A stretch of DNA of 64,000 bases. It comes from an uncultured bacterium (GTDB taxonomy: Bacteria > Pseudomonadota > Alphaproteobacteria > Sphingomonadales > Sphingomonadaceae). The notes beneath the pieces are model-generated. The model was not told where the DNA came from. It did not search any database and was given only the letters and a program-made list of their open reading frames with translations. The position numbers and the translations under genes are program-made. The DNA is taken from contig CALOGB020000144.1 of assembly GCA_942636505.2 (NCBI GenBank), forward strand, positions 27,765 through 91,764, written 5' to 3'. Positions 16,844 to 26,329 of this stretch are shown here, one piece after another; positions within the stretch are counted from its first letter, which is position 1; each line of letters starts with the position of its first letter.

Positions 16844-17862
16844 TGCGCCCCTTCACCTATGCACGACCCGAAAGCGCCGTAGCGGCAGTCCAGGCCTTCA
16901 CAGCAGCGGGCGCCGGTGCGCGTTACATCGCTGGCGGCACCTCACTCTATGACCTGATGAAGCTCGACATCGAGAAGCCTCAGCATCTGATTGACGTCAC
17001 CGCGATCCGAGGGCTGGACGCAATCGAAACAGGAGCCGAGCGGCTCCGCTTTGAGGCGCTAGCACCGATGAGCGCGGTCGCGACCGACAAGGTCGTTCTA
17101 CGCGATTATCCCGTCCTTGCCGAGGCGTTGTGGAAGGCTGCCTCGCAGCAACTGCGCAACATGGCGACGGTCGGCGGTAACCTGCTCCAGCGGACCCGCT
17201 GTCTCTATTTCCGCAACGGTGCGGGCGGAACGTCGGTTGGCAACACCTACCCTTGCAACAAGCGAGAGCCGGGCTCGGGTTGTGCGGCGATCGGCGGGCT
17301 CGACCGCGGTCAGGCCGTACTGGGCCAGAGTCCGTCGTGCACCGCCGTCTCGCCTGGCGACTGGCCCGTCGCGCTCGTCGCGCTCGACGCCTATGTCGAA
17401 GTACTAGGCGCCAGCGGTAGCCGCTCCATCCCCATTGCCGAACTCTATCGCCTGCCGGGCAGCACGCCGAACCTAGAGTTCACCTTGCAGCCGGGTGAGA
17501 TGATCATGGCGATCGTCGTACCAAAGACGAAGGCAGGCCGGCATTCGACGTATCACAAGATCCGTGACCGGGAGAGCTACGCCTTCGCGCTCGCCTCGGC
17601 AGCGGTCGCGTTTGAGATGGATGGTGACACAGTGACGCGTGCTCGGATCGCACTTGGCGGGGTGGCGACCAAGCCATGGCGGGCGACCGCGGCAGAAGCG
17701 CTGCTGGCTGGCAAGCCCCTGACCCCGGCGACTGCACTGGCTGCAGGCCACGCCGCGTTTGCCGATGCCAAAGCTGGTAAGCAGAACGGCTTTAAGATCG
17801 AACTCGGCGCGCGGACCGTTGCCGATGCCCTGACTATAGCCGCAGCGAGGAACCGGTCATGA
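16843..17862 (+). CDS. paoB: Periplasmic aldehyde oxidoreductase, FAD subunit (PaoB-like)
   Basis: 339 aa starting at ATG 16843 (MRPFTYARPESAVAAVQAF); the frame is open further upstream only because it overlaps paoA. FAD-binding signature ARYIAGGTSLYDLMKLD and the NMATVGGNLLQRTRC segment are clear. The Cys set in RTRCLYFRN, YPCNKREPGSGCAA and SPSCTA matches the extra [4Fe-4S] cluster that distinguishes PaoB from xanthine dehydrogenase FAD subunits. It ends in an ATGA overlap with the next gene. Confidence 0.92.
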   Translation: MRPFTYARPESAVAAVQAFTAAGAGARYIAGGTSLYDLMKLDIEKPQHLIDVTAIRGLDAIETGAERLRFEALAPMSAVATDKVVLRDYPVLAEALWKAASQQLRNMATVGGNLLQRTRCLYFRNGAGGTSVGNTYPCNKREPGSGCAAIGGLDRGQAVLGQSPSCTAVSPGDWPVALVALDAYVEVLGASGSRSIPIAELYRLPGSTPNLEFTLQPGEMIMAIVVPKTKAGRHSTYHKIRDRESYAFALASAAVAFEMDGDTVTRARIALGGVATKPWRATAAEALLAGKPLTPATALAAGHAAFADAKAGKQNGFKIELGARTVADALTIAAARNRS

Positions 17863-20012
17863 CCGCCCCCTTCCCCAACCGTCCCCGTGCCGATGCCCGT
17901 GAGAAGGTGATGGGCGCTGCGCGCTACGGCGCCGACCATCAGGTCGCTGGACTGCTGTACGCCATGCAGGTCCCGGCAACCGTTGCGAAGGGGCGGATTG
18001 CCGCGCTGTCGGTCGATGCAGCGATGCAGGTGCCGGGCGTTGTTCGCGTGCTGACCGCGACCGATTTTCTGCCGCCCCCTCCTGCGACCACTGGTGCACC
18101 GCCCCCGCCTGCGACGCTCACGGCCGACATTGCCTATCGCGGCCAGCCGGTCGCACTTGTCGTTGCCGAGACGCTCGAGGCCGCGATCGAAGGCGCCGAG
18201 GCCATTCGTCCGACCTACACGACAGCGCCCGCGTTCACCTCGCTCATCGAGCAGCCGGGGATGGTGCGCGAAGCCGTCAAACCGGTGACAGCGGGCGATG
18301 CGACGCAGGCGATGGCGCGCGCGGTAACCCGGCACAAGGCGGACTATGTCTCACCGCCACAGCACCATAACCCGATCGAGATGCTGTCGACGACGGCTGT
18401 ATGGGAAAACGGGCAACTCACTATCTACGAAAGTACGCAGAGCAGCAGCAACACTAAGGGTGCCGTAATGCGCAACATGCGCCTTACGCCCGAGCAGGTG
18501 ACGGTAAAGAGCCCACAGATTGGCGGGGGCTTCGGCCAGCGTGGCGGGGCTCAACGACAGACTGCCCTGGTTGCCCGTGCCGCGATGCTGCTCGGCCGAC
18601 CAGTTAAACTCGTCCTGCCGCGCGGGCAGATCTTTCATAACGCGACCTTCCGGCCAAAGAACCGTCACCGGATCGAGATCGGTGCGGATGCCAGCGGCAA
18701 GATGATCGCGGTGCGCTACGACGCCGACCAACAGCAATCGCGCGAAGGCCAGTTTCCGCCCGATTACCACGAGTCCGTCCCCATGCTGTACGGCATCGAG
18801 AATTACCACGGGACCGCCGCCAATCTGCGGATCGATACGCAGGCGCCAGGCTACATGCGGTCGCCGACGCCGCATCCATCGTGCTTTGCCTTCGAAAGCG
18901 CGGTGGACGAACTTGCCCTCAAGCTCGGCGTCGATCCGGTCGCCTTCCGACTGCGCCACCGGGCCACGACCGATCCGATCCACGGCCAGAAACTCTCGTC
19001 CTGCTATCTATCGGAATGCCTGACGGAGGGCGCCCGTCGTTTTGGGTGGGAACGGCGTAGTCTCCAGCCGGGATCGATGACGCTGCCCGACGGCACGCAG
19101 GTCGGCTGGGGCGTGGCATCGGGCGCCTATCCGGGCTCCGCCCATCCTAACATCGTTACTCTGCGCGTGAACGCAGACGGCACGACGCGGTTTGCGGCTG
19201 CAGGGCATGAGATGGGCCAGGGCATCCGCTCGACCATCGAACAGGTTCTCGTACGCGAACTGGCGATCGATCCTTTGAAACTGGAGATCGCGATCGGCGA
19301 CACCAGCGTAGCGCCACAGCATACGACAGCAGGATCCTGGGGTACCGCGAGTGTCGTGCCGGCAGCGGCAGAGGCGGCTGCCAAGTTGAACGCTGCCATG
19401 GCTGAGCTGTTAGCCGGGCGTCAGGTGGCGGGCAATCTTCACCGACAGCTTGCGACCGTGCGGCGTCCCTCGCTTCAGGTTGAGGTCGAGCATGTTGCTG
19501 TCGACCAGGGTCCGAAGGATCTGGCGACACTGCGCAAGGGCGGCATGGCGCTGGTCGGGCCGGATTACTCGACCTTCACGACCTACAGCTACATCGCCCA
19601 CTTCGTCGAAGTTCATGTCGAACCGGGCACGCGCCGCGTCCGCGTGCCACGCGTTGTCAGCATCGCCGATTGCGGGCGGGTGATCTCGCCGCGCACGGCC
19701 GAGAGTCAGGTTCGGGGCGGCGTGATCTGGGGCATTGGTGCGGCGCTCCGCGAAGCGACCGAAGTCGATCCGCGCTATGGCGGCTGGCTGAACAACGATC
19801 TTGCCGACTATGTCGTGCCTGTGAATGCCGACATTGGGTCGATAGACGTCGGCTTTATCGATCGACCGGATCCTCTCATAAATGCCCTTGGCGCAAAGGG
19901 GCTTGGCGAAGTTGCCATGACGGGCTGTGCAGGCGCCATTGCCAATGCCATTCATCATGCGACGGGCAAGCGGCTGCGCGAGATGCCGTTCAGGATCGAA
20001 GATCTTCTGTAA
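17859..20012 (+). CDS. paoC: Periplasmic aldehyde oxidoreductase, molybdenum-cofactor subunit (PaoC-like)
   Basis: 717 aa, catalytic subunit. Features include GGGFGQRGGAQRQTALVARA (Moco-binding region), the GHEMGQGIRSTIEQV loop, and the C-terminal KGLGEVAMTGCAGAIANAI segment whose Glu is the general base of the family. There is no own signal peptide, as expected for co-export with the Tat-tagged PaoA. Start overlaps the paoB stop by 4 nt. The maturation factor PaoD/XdhC is not adjacent and must be elsewhere if the enzyme is active. An isoquinoline-oxidoreductase-like specificity cannot be excluded. Confidence 0.92.
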   Translation: MTAPFPNRPRADAREKVMGAARYGADHQVAGLLYAMQVPATVAKGRIAALSVDAAMQVPGVVRVLTATDFLPPPPATTGAPPPPATLTADIAYRGQPVALVVAETLEAAIEGAEAIRPTYTTAPAFTSLIEQPGMVREAVKPVTAGDATQAMARAVTRHKADYVSPPQHHNPIEMLSTTAVWENGQLTIYESTQSSSNTKGAVMRNMRLTPEQVTVKSPQIGGGFGQRGGAQRQTALVARAAMLLGRPVKLVLPRGQIFHNATFRPKNRHRIEIGADASGKMIAVRYDADQQQSREGQFPPDYHESVPMLYGIENYHGTAANLRIDTQAPGYMRSPTPHPSCFAFESAVDELALKLGVDPVAFRLRHRATTDPIHGQKLSSCYLSECLTEGARRFGWERRSLQPGSMTLPDGTQVGWGVASGAYPGSAHPNIVTLRVNADGTTRFAAAGHEMGQGIRSTIEQVLVRELAIDPLKLEIAIGDTSVAPQHTTAGSWGTASVVPAAAEAAAKLNAAMAELLAGRQVAGNLHRQLATVRRPSLQVEVEHVAVDQGPKDLATLRKGGMALVGPDYSTFTTYSYIAHFVEVHVEPGTRRVRVPRVVSIADCGRVISPRTAESQVRGGVIWGIGAALREATEVDPRYGGWLNNDLADYVVPVNADIGSIDVGFIDRPDPLINALGAKGLGEVAMTGCAGAIANAIHHATGKRLREMPFRIEDLL

Positions 20013-20111
20013 CTGAACCCATGCGAAATCCCGGAGCCAAGACGGGAAATCGGGTACCTCTGACGTGCCGAGCTATATCAAAAGGCCTCTTAAAGCATCG
20101 GACCTCGTTGG

Positions 20112-20648
20112 ATGTACGTACTTCCTCTCGCTGCGGCAGCAGCCCTGATGCAATCGCCGGTCGCCACCGCCGCGGTCAGGCCCGGCACAATAGCGATCGT
20201 GGCTGCTGATAGTTCGACTACGTCTCCCGCTATCACGAGAACGTTCACGGACGCCGTTCAGCGAACCCTCCTTCGAACACCTTTCTTGCCCCTGCCCGAC
20301 CCGAACCACAGTCTTTACGTCGCCAAGGTTGAGGTATCGCAGGCCCAGCGTGGCGTTGTCCGGTCTGGGAACAACCGATCGGGTCGGCCGGGCATCGCGG
20401 CCGGGCTTGGAGGCCTGTCGCTGACTTTGCCCTCGGGGAAGGACCAGTTGCACGGTCTGATCGTGACCCGTCTCCAGGTGACCGTATCGCTGCGCCGCGA
20501 CAATCACGTCGTGTGGACGGGGCAGGCGACCACGGTGCGCGCTAGTGGCACCCGAACGGGCGATCCCTCCGTTGTCGCTACGGCGCTGTCGGACGCCCTC
20601 CTGACGTGGTTCCCTCGGCAGTTACCGGGACCGCTGTCTGTTCCGTAA
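20112..20648 (+). CDS. Hypothetical secreted protein (178 aa)
   Basis: Signal peptide MYVLPLAAAAALMQSPVATAA at the N-terminus. The mature part has alternating strands, for example SLYVAKVEVSQAQRGVV and GLIVTRLQVTVSLRRDNHVVWTGQATTV, resembling small periplasmic proteins of the DUF4136 or outer-membrane-assembly type, without a lipobox. Function not recognised. It lies 100 bp after paoC on the same strand. Confidence 0.65.
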   Translation: MYVLPLAAAAALMQSPVATAAVRPGTIAIVAADSSTTSPAITRTFTDAVQRTLLRTPFLPLPDPNHSLYVAKVEVSQAQRGVVRSGNNRSGRPGIAAGLGGLSLTLPSGKDQLHGLIVTRLQVTVSLRRDNHVVWTGQATTVRASGTRTGDPSVVATALSDALLTWFPRQLPGPLSVP

Positions 20649-20664
20649 GGCTCCCTGAGCTGAT

Positions 20665-20889
20665 TTACGTATTCTCGGTTGAAGGTCGTCGCTGGTACGG
20701 TTGTTTTATGCGGTTCTCCGCGTTCGCCTGCGCCAGTCGCTCAGTCAGCTCACCCTGACTGGCCATTGCATGCCATGCTTCGGCCGATCGTAGATTACGC
20801 TCTCGGACACGAGGTAGCGGAGACTGCTCCGCTGCTGATCGTTCATGGGTGACCGCGTTACGGTATGACTCGGTTTGAGAAAGGTCCAT
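20665..20889 (-). CDS. Small Arg/Glu-rich hypothetical protein (74 aa)
   Basis: Start chosen at ATG 20889, where the amphipathic sequence MDLSQTESYRNAVTHERSAA begins; a TTG 16 codons upstream is the longer alternative. The pattern LPRVRERNLRSAEAWHAMASQGELTERLAQAN looks like the small sphingomonad helical proteins with an 'LPxVRxRxLxSAxxWxxMA' core. No known function. Confidence 0.6.
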   Translation of the reverse strand: MDLSQTESYRNAVTHERSAAEQSPLPRVRERNLRSAEAWHAMASQGELTERLAQANAENRIKQPYQRRPSTENT

Positions 20890-20965
20890 AGGCAAACCTA
20901 TAACCGACACGCCAGGTTTTCGTTTGTGCGGATTCAAGTTTCTAACGGTTAAAAGGACATGTGAT

Positions 20966-21148
20966 ATGGACGTGAATGCTCAGGGCGAAGATACTCCTTC
21001 TGAACGCGCCGAGATCCATTTTCTTGCTGCGCTCGTCGACGAACTCATGCGTAAGATGCTGACGGCGGGCGTGGTTTCGCAAGCTGACCTGAATGAGATA
21101 GAAGCAGCGGTAGCAGCACGGACCGGAGCTGAACCTAGAGCTTGGTAG
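20966..21148 (+). CDS. Small acidic helical hypothetical protein (60 aa)
   Basis: ATG 20966 preceded by AAAGGACA, a usable ribosome binding site. The product has one long amphipathic helix (IHFLAALVDELMRKMLTAGV) and a second (QADLNEIEAAVAART). The shape suggests a small protein-interaction module; function unknown. It is divergent from the 74-aa protein and followed by a terminator. Confidence 0.65.
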   Translation: MDVNAQGEDTPSERAEIHFLAALVDELMRKMLTAGVVSQADLNEIEAAVAARTGAEPRAW

Positions 21149-21239
21149 AACATCGACCCATGTGGATTGACGCCGAAAGCGGACCACCGGGAGGGTTTAA
21201 CCACGCTGTTGTATCTCGGTCGAAGCTTACCGTGCATGA

Positions 21240-21263
21240 GTCCCGATCAGCGCCGATCGGGAC
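21240..21263. terminator. Hairpin terminator between convergent genes
   Basis: GTCCCGATC (21240-21248) pairs perfectly with GATCGGGAC (21255-21263), 6-nt loop, followed by CCCTTCTTCATT. It lies between the stop at 21148 and the end of the minus-strand GGDEF-EAL gene. Confidence 0.65.
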
Positions 21264-21347
21264 CCCTTCTTCATTAATACGTTCGAGGAGATTATAGGTA
21301 GTTGGCTCGCGTAATGCTGGAGTCCCTTTTCCGGCGTCGATCCAAAA

Positions 21348-23228
21348 TCAGCCCACGCCTGATCGCGTCGCTATCGGCGCTCGCGCAATGCCCTGCGCAT
21401 GCCCGAGGAGAAGGGCGGTTGTCGTCTCGCGATTGACTGCAGGCGAGAAGATGTACCCCTGCCCCAAGGCGCAGCCGATCGCGCGAAGCTGTTCGACTTG
21501 CTCTTCGTTCTCGATCCCCTCGGCGACGATCCTGATGCCCATCTTTTTTGCGGTACGGATAAGGCCTTCGACGATGGTCACGCTGACGCCGTCGGGTTCC
21601 AGGTGGTCAACGAACAGTTTGTCGATCTTGATGACATCGACGGGAACGGTGAGCAGGTGCGTCAGCGATGCGAAACCCGTTCCGAAGTCGTCCAGCGCGA
21701 CCCGTATGCCGTCAGCGCGTAATGCCCTGATCGCGCGCTGGATCGCTTGGTCGCCACGTCCCATGTACACCGTCTCGGTTACCTCGAGGATGACGTGATC
21801 GAGAGGGACCCGCTCGCGTTCGAGCGCCGCAGCAAGGACCTGCCCGACGGCACCGCCACTCAAATCCGCAGACGAGACGTTTATACCGACGTGTTGAAAC
21901 GGAATGCCCAAATCCAGCCATCGGCGCAGGTCAGCCGCGACAAGGGTCATCATCCTGGCAGTGAGCGAGGTCGCCACCTGAGCATCGGCAGTCGCCTCAT
22001 GAAAGGAGGCAGCCGAGACCAGATTGTCGCCGATGCGCATGCGGCAAAGCGCTTCCAGGCCTACGATCTCGCGCGTGTCGAGTCGGAAGATCGGTTGGTA
22101 ATGCGCCTCGATCCGGTCCTCTCGCAAAGCCGCGCTGAGGTCCCTGATCGCACCCATACGCCGCGTCATGTTCGAGCGCAGCCCTGCCCAGTATCGTACG
22201 AAGCCGCCACGACCGGTTTCCTTGGCGTGGTAGAGGGCAAAGTCGGCATTCTGCCGCACACTCCCCACCCCGGCGTCATCCGATGAGACCGTAGCGCCTC
22301 CGATAGTAGCGCGGGGGACGATGCTATGCCCGCCGCAGTCAGCAGCAACCGAAAGCGCGCCTAGAACCTCATCAGCGATTCTCTCCAGGTTACAAAGCGC
22401 TTCAGGAGCCTGGAGAATAACTGCAAACTCGTCGCCCCCGACGCGAAACGTTCGCCCGGGACTGACCGCTGCCGAGATCCTGTCACTGGCAACCTGAAGA
22501 AGCTCGTCACCCGCATGATGCCCGAACGTGTCATTCACGACCTTGAGATTATCGAGATCCAGCACGAACAGCGCCCAACTGCCCACCGCAGCGCCTTCGA
22601 GTTTGGAAAGTGCGGCATGATAGGCGGCCCGATTGGGGCAACCGGTCAGGGCGTCGGTAAAAGCCCGTCGTTGGTGCTCGAGGACACGCTCATGTCGCTC
22701 TATAGCGATTTGCGTGAGGTTAACGCAGTTAGCCACCACCTCGCGCTCGAAGGCCGTCGGTCCGCGAGCGCTGCGATAGTAGAAAGCAAATGTCGCGATC
22801 GCGCGACCGTCTGCATCACATATCGGACTGGACCAGCATGCGCGGAGCCCGTGGGGAAGTGCGAGGTGTTTGAACCGCGCCCAGCGGACGTCGGTCTCGA
22901 TATCAACGACGGTAATTTCTGTTTTCAGATAGGCCGCAGTTCCGCAGGAGCCGGCTAACGGGCCGACAGACAAGCCATCCAACGCTTGGGAATATACTTC
23001 CGGTAGGCTCGGGCCAGCTAGCGGATGAAGCAGGCCTGCCACATCGACCGTTAATACCGAACAGATTACCTCCGGGAGGATCCGCTCTACCTCCGCGCAC
23101 AGCATGGTACACGTTGGCGCCAGCCCGGCACCCTTGGCAATCATCTTCAGAATAGCATTCTGAAGACGAAGCAGGACACTTACTGTATCGTTGCCTCCTT
23201 GATACTGAGATTCTCCAGAAAGGCTCAT
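21348..23228 (-). CDS. GAF-GGDEF-EAL cyclic-di-GMP enzyme
   Basis: About 626 aa. An N-terminal GAF-type sensor (residues ~15-170, containing VCGS-like GPLAGSCGTAAYLKTEITVVDIETD) is followed by a GGDEF domain with an intact RVGGDEFAVI active site and LTGCPNRAAYHAAL start, then an EAL domain with GLEALCRM, NVSS, EVTETVYMG, DDFGTGFASL, KIDKLFV and AEGIE. Both the cyclase and phosphodiesterase motifs look intact, so it may be bifunctional. The ATG at 23228 is preferred over a TTG at 23246. Cytoplasmic, no membrane segment. Single gene. Confidence 0.93.
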   Translation of the reverse strand: MSLSGESQYQGGNDTVSVLLRLQNAILKMIAKGAGLAPTCTMLCAEVERILPEVICSVLTVDVAGLLHPLAGPSLPEVYSQALDGLSVGPLAGSCGTAAYLKTEITVVDIETDVRWARFKHLALPHGLRACWSSPICDADGRAIATFAFYYRSARGPTAFEREVVANCVNLTQIAIERHERVLEHQRRAFTDALTGCPNRAAYHAALSKLEGAAVGSWALFVLDLDNLKVVNDTFGHHAGDELLQVASDRISAAVSPGRTFRVGGDEFAVILQAPEALCNLERIADEVLGALSVAADCGGHSIVPRATIGGATVSSDDAGVGSVRQNADFALYHAKETGRGGFVRYWAGLRSNMTRRMGAIRDLSAALREDRIEAHYQPIFRLDTREIVGLEALCRMRIGDNLVSAASFHEATADAQVATSLTARMMTLVAADLRRWLDLGIPFQHVGINVSSADLSGGAVGQVLAAALERERVPLDHVILEVTETVYMGRGDQAIQRAIRALRADGIRVALDDFGTGFASLTHLLTVPVDVIKIDKLFVDHLEPDGVSVTIVEGLIRTAKKMGIRIVAEGIENEEQVEQLRAIGCALGQGYIFSPAVNRETTTALLLGHAQGIARAPIATRSGVG

Positions 23229-23485
23229 GGAGCGGGAACCTATCAAATCGCTGGTTTAGATATCTTTAAGACAAAGGTCGACGCAGAATATAATACTGGC
23301 CATGGCGGTTTTATCTCAGCCCAATTTAAATATATTCAGATAACTGGCCAGCATCCGATCAGCGCTCAAAGATTTTTTGGATCAACTTTTAGCGGATCGG
23401 TCGCGAGACTCGACGACGAATACAGTGTGCCCATACATCACGAGCCCAATCCGACACCCAAATAGGCTGCATCGGTTTTGCAAGT

Positions 23486-24721
23486 TCAAGCTCTGATGCG
23501 AGACAATACGCGCGCTGCGACATTGCTCCTCGCGGCAAGCTTCCGCGCATAGCGTAGCGCTGTCGACGGTGAAGACCATCGCAGCGCCTGGGCAATGCCA
23601 ACGCCGTCCTCCCCGGCCGCAAACAGATCCTGCGTCAGCCCTACCCGCAGCGAGTGGCTCGACAGGGCACGCGCCGCCTCCTCAACCTTCGCGATCGGCA
23701 TCTCGACCAGCCCCTGATCGAACGCGCTCAGCGCAACACGCCGATAGATCCCGTTGACGCCTTGCCGGCTAAGCGAAGCCGTCCCAACGGTATAGACCGT
23801 CCGCGCCGGTTCGGCCTTCTTGCCCTTGAGCTTCTCCTGCCAGTGCCGCGTGTGCCCCGGGATTGCCTCGTACGCCATCGGCGGAACTGCGGCGCGCAGA
23901 CGGCGCCGATCGACCCCGACGCGGCGAAAGACGGGCCCCTCGGTGATGGCGCTCGCTACTAACCAGGCGCCAACGCGGCGCATCGTGTCCGCGGACAGCC
24001 AGCCCCACGCCCCCTGCCCTTCCTGATCGGTCTTGGACGACGGAATGAACAGGAGTGCCGAACCGTCGCTGTGCGGATCGATATGCGCGACGGTGACGGC
24101 GACGAGCTCGCTGACGCGCAGTCCAGCGTCATAGCCCAGTGATAGCAGCGCGGCATCACGCAGCCCCTGCAGATCGCCGCCACAGGCGCCGAGCAGCGCG
24201 GTCAGCGTGAACCCCTTGGTATGGGGATCTAGCGAGGCCCCGAAGCGCAACGGGGCCGCCTGGCGCTGCGCAGCTCCACGACGCCGGCGCAGTCCCTTGA
24301 GCGCGGCGCGGACCATAACGTGGCTTGTTGGGGCATGCCCCCTCTCCTGCATGCCTGACAGGCCGTGTGCGGTAGCGAGACTGGCAACCCGCCGGGCGAC
24401 CGTGGCGGGCTTGGCGCCCCGCGCCTCGAGCATGGCGATGTAGCGGATCAGGTCTTCGGGCTCGGCGGGCAGCGGGGCGACACGGATGTCCTCACACCAA
24501 CGCAGATAGCAGGCCAGGTCCGACGCCAGCGCCGCCTTGCTCGCCGCTGCCATCGCGCCAAGCTGCGCGGCGAAGCCGATCTCGCTGACGGGGACACCTT
24601 CAGCCGGCAAGGCAAGACCCAGCAACCGGGTGACGCGGGCACCGATCGGCTCGACGAGGCCACGCCGCGATCGGACCGGAAGCTCCTCCCCGTCGGTACG
24701 ATGGACGATGATTTCGCTCAT
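23486..24721 (-). CDS. Tyrosine recombinase / integrase
   Basis: 411 aa from ATG 24721. An N-terminal SAM-like core-binding domain (SKAALASDLACYLRWCEDIRV) is followed by the catalytic domain with Arg202 in GLRVSELV, a likely Lys230, His356 and Arg359 in SSHSLRVG, and nucleophile Tyr391 in ALRYARKL. Trp382 takes the place of the second conserved His, as in many family members. It borders the graveyard at 24.8-27.1 kb and the xyloglucan locus, suggesting a role in acquisition or rearrangement of this region. An inverted repeat lies about 60 bp upstream of the start. Confidence 0.9.
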   Translation of the reverse strand: MSEIIVHRTDGEELPVRSRRGLVEPIGARVTRLLGLALPAEGVPVSEIGFAAQLGAMAAASKAALASDLACYLRWCEDIRVAPLPAEPEDLIRYIAMLEARGAKPATVARRVASLATAHGLSGMQERGHAPTSHVMVRAALKGLRRRRGAAQRQAAPLRFGASLDPHTKGFTLTALLGACGGDLQGLRDAALLSLGYDAGLRVSELVAVTVAHIDPHSDGSALLFIPSSKTDQEGQGAWGWLSADTMRRVGAWLVASAITEGPVFRRVGVDRRRLRAAVPPMAYEAIPGHTRHWQEKLKGKKAEPARTVYTVGTASLSRQGVNGIYRRVALSAFDQGLVEMPIAKVEEAARALSSHSLRVGLTQDLFAAGEDGVGIAQALRWSSPSTALRYARKLAARSNVAARVLSRIRA

Positions 24722-24783
24722 GCCGGCCCTGCCCGGTGGTCCGATGTACCCTGCATTCCGGCCTCGTAGCATATCACAGTAGT

Positions 24784-24806
24784 TACCATAATGTCCGATT
24801 ATGGTA
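24784..24806. repeat. Inverted repeat upstream of the tyrosine recombinase
   Basis: TACCATAAT (24784-24792), spacer GTCCG, ATTATGGTA (24798-24806): a perfect 9-bp inverted repeat with a 5-nt centre, AT-rich against a GC-rich background. Size and spacing fit either a recombinase core site or an autoregulatory operator. Confidence 0.5.
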
Positions 24807-25019
24807 AGTGGCACAGATCAGTATATGTGGTCCTTTGATCTCACTTCGCTTGCTAGCTAAGGCGTCGAAGGCCGCCAACGAATGGCCGTTTATCTAACCA
24901 CTTGCTTTACCGCGCTTCGGCCTCGATGAGCTTTCAACGCTGCCCCGCCCCCATGCACGAGGCGCCGTCTACGGCGAATGCCGCCATAAGATCGGCCACG
25001 CCGCTTTCCACCAGTTTTG

Positions 25020-25383
25020 CTAAAATGCAAATGATTGCGCATTGAGCACGAGGCCCGACTGGCTGGCGGGATCAAAGATGCTCGCGCCGTTCGTCCCCGC
25101 GATCGCACAGCCCAGCAAAGCGACATTGCCGAACGCCGCCTGCGCCGTCGCGCGGTAGCCATTGGCAAAGGTCGTCGCATCCTGTGGGTTGGACGTCGTG
25201 TAGAGCGCATTGAGGCGGGACCTCCCCTCGGGATATCCTGCCTTGGCCGAAACGTGCCACGGACCGTAATCGCCCTCGTAATCGAGCTGTGCGTTGCCGA
25301 GACTCGTGTGGCGCCCGTCGGCGAGGTCGCTGGTCCGGTTCTGCACGGCGCTGACGCCGGTGCGGTAGGCGATATTCACCCAT
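25020..25383 (-). pseudogene. TonB-dependent receptor fragment
   Basis: About 120 codons matching an internal part of a TonB-dependent receptor beta-barrel: RTGVSAVQNRTSDLADGRHT, DYGPWHVSAKAGYPEG, NALYTTSNPQDATTFANGYR, ASQSGLVLNAQSFAF. There is no signal peptide, plug or C-terminal strand. The fragment abuts the MFS remnant on the opposite strand near 25380, so the original gene was cut by rearrangement. Confidence 0.8.
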
Positions 25384-26088
25384 CGCGCGACCGGGATCGG
25401 ACTGGTCGGGCTAGCCTCTTCCTACGTGCTGGCGGTGCCACTCGCAGACCGCCACGCCGCGTTCGCGCTGTGCGCCTTTGGCGGCGGCGTTATCTACCTC
25501 GGCACGCTGACGCTTGCCCGGCAGGTGACCGGCACGCTTCCCGCGGCGGCAATCCCTGTCGCCCGCGCCACCTCCAGCGCGCTCCTCACTCGGCTGTGGC
25601 ACAACCGAACCTATCGGCGCGTGCTAGCATTGATCGCGGTCCAGTCGAGCCTCATCCCGATCTTCGGTCGCGCGCTGCCGTTCTTTGGCACCGTGCTGCA
25701 TGGCGATCCGGCATGGGCAGGCCCCGCGCTGGCAACAATGACGCTGGCGCAGGCGCTGTCGTTGCCGGGCTGGATCCTGCTTTCGCACCGCTGTTCGTGC
25801 CACTGCGTTCTGCGCCTCGCTTACGGCGTCATGATCGTGGGAATCATGCTACTGGGCTGGCATACTGACAGCGACGCGAGATTGGCGCCGTTCGTCATCA
25901 TCGGCATCGCCAATGCGGGAAGCAATATGGCGATCCGGGCGCTGCTCGCGCGCAGCGTCCGCACCGGCACGACCGATGGTAGCGGATCGGGGGCACTGCC
26001 GATCGGCCTTTTCCTCGCGACGCTGAAAGGCGCGGCTGGTGTCGGCGGGGCGATCCTATCGGTTGCGGTCGCGGTGCAGGATGGCTAG
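25369..26088 (+). pseudogene. MFS-type permease remnant (C-terminal part)
   Basis: A frame with no proper start runs from within the TonB fragment border: HRATGIGLVGLASSYVLAVPL then about seven hydrophobic segments (for example FGGGVIYLGTLTLA, MTLAQALSLPGWILLS, LAYGVMIVGIMLLGW, LFLATLKGAAGVGGAILSVA). This is the C-terminal half of a sugar-type transporter of the MFS/GPH kind. The first half is gone. Its position next to carbohydrate genes suggests it once served them. Confidence 0.7.
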
Positions 26089-26329
26089 CGCCTCGGTGGC
26101 ATCTCGCCGATCTCGTCGGCAGCCTTGGCGTTACCGGTCCTAGGCTGCGTCTTGTGACTTTTAATAGTGAGGCGCGCATCGGCCTAGATCTTACTGCGCA
26201 ATCGATCCAATCGCTGACATTCGCCTGCGGACACAGCTCCCCAAATCTGTGCTGCTCATTCACCGGCATCGGCGCCATCCATACCGGTTGCTCGGCCTTC
26301 TTCGATGTACGCTTCGGCGCTAGTCTGTC

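Noticed and set aside
23247..23485. Possible small gene between GGDEF-EAL and the recombinase
   Set aside because: The plus-strand frame at 23199-23465 overlaps the GGDEF-EAL start, is AT-rich and has no start signal or domain.
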